From positions 1 to 40,730 of the forward strand of contig DCBP01000129.1 in NCBI GenBank assembly GCA_002314055.1: a stretch of DNA of 40,730 bases. Direction: 5' to 3'. Source of the DNA: Prevotella sp. UBA1104. GTDB taxonomy: Bacteria; Bacteroidota; Bacteroidia; Bacteroidales; Bacteroidaceae. A program made the position numbers and the translations under genes. Positions 40,655-40,730 of this stretch are shown in pieces (within the stretch, counting starts at the first letter, position 1; each line of letters opens with the position of its first letter). The notes under the pieces were generated by a model. The model did not search any database. It saw nothing but the letters and a program-made list of their open reading frames with translations, and was not told where the DNA came from.

Positions 40655-40730
40655 ACTTTTAACATATTTTTTACTGTTTTTCTTTTCATTCCTGATGGTT
40701 CGTATCTTTTTTTTGGTTCTTCCGTTAAAT
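40655..40730. other. Window end, no feature seen
   Basis: AT-rich, T-run-rich sequence upstream of the sigma promoter; nothing supportable is visible before the window ends. Confidence 0.5.

Overview
The window is chromosomal DNA from a Bacteroidales bacterium, most likely Prevotella or a close relative. The evidence is the Bacteroidetes promoter form TTTG-N19/20-TAnnTTTG upstream of many genes, mostly weak Shine-Dalgarno signals, a short primary sigma factor lacking region 1.1, an outer-membrane beta-barrel with a carboxypeptidase-regulatory-like N-terminus, the Bacteroidetes type of Clp ATPase and AT-rich spacers. Almost everything is core metabolism and housekeeping. I see no phage, transposase, CRISPR array, rRNA or tRNA.

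Layout. 1-574: no recognisable gene, short CTGTTCG repeats. 608-1648: galE. 1787-8072: a six-gene menaquinone cluster (menI-like hotdog thioesterase, menF, menD, menB, menC, menE) behind a dyad, a promoter and a terminator-like hairpin. 8243-12254: glutamate dehydrogenase, lepA and a Crp/Fnr-like regulator. 12362-13411 (minus): aroB. 13732-16689: a large orphan outer-membrane barrel protein. 16919-18553 (minus): an acidic-tailed unknown and a nitrilase-family amidase, divergent from rarA (18672-19943). 20164-23352 (minus): pepD, an AlkZ-like winged-helix protein and a flavodoxin/ferredoxin fusion. 23705-32380 (plus): a Skp/OmpH-like lipoprotein, a COG2509 flavoprotein, a phospholipase D/cardiolipin synthase, queH, a ClpC-type ATPase and aspS. 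32521-34883 (plus): two small winged-helix proteins, one with a histone-like Lys/Thr tail, and xylB. 34884-35335: a 450-base repeat-rich spacer. 35336-39429 (minus): a tightly packed operon DMP19-like - smpB - HAD phosphatase - map - tsaD - cinA. 39677-40549 (minus): the primary sigma factor gene.

How the genes work together. The men cluster converts chorismate to DHNA-CoA and then probably DHNA. menH, menA and the final methyltransferase are not in the window. The minus-strand operon groups functions that touch translation and its quality control (SmpB, methionine aminopeptidase, TsaD for t6A), next to the sigma factor gene. LepA, QueH and AspS are further translation-related genes.

The most notable non-coding structures are: the men leader; a composite repeat element at 34901-35187, in which 43-base inverted arms flank 32-base tandem repeats (a related solo arm lies inside the men cluster at 5903); a duplicated 22-base promoter segment with a perfect dyad before the DMP19-like operon; and a probable leaderless rarA transcript. 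I found no clear candidate for a wholly new multi-gene system. All calls rest on reading the sequence; no database search was run.
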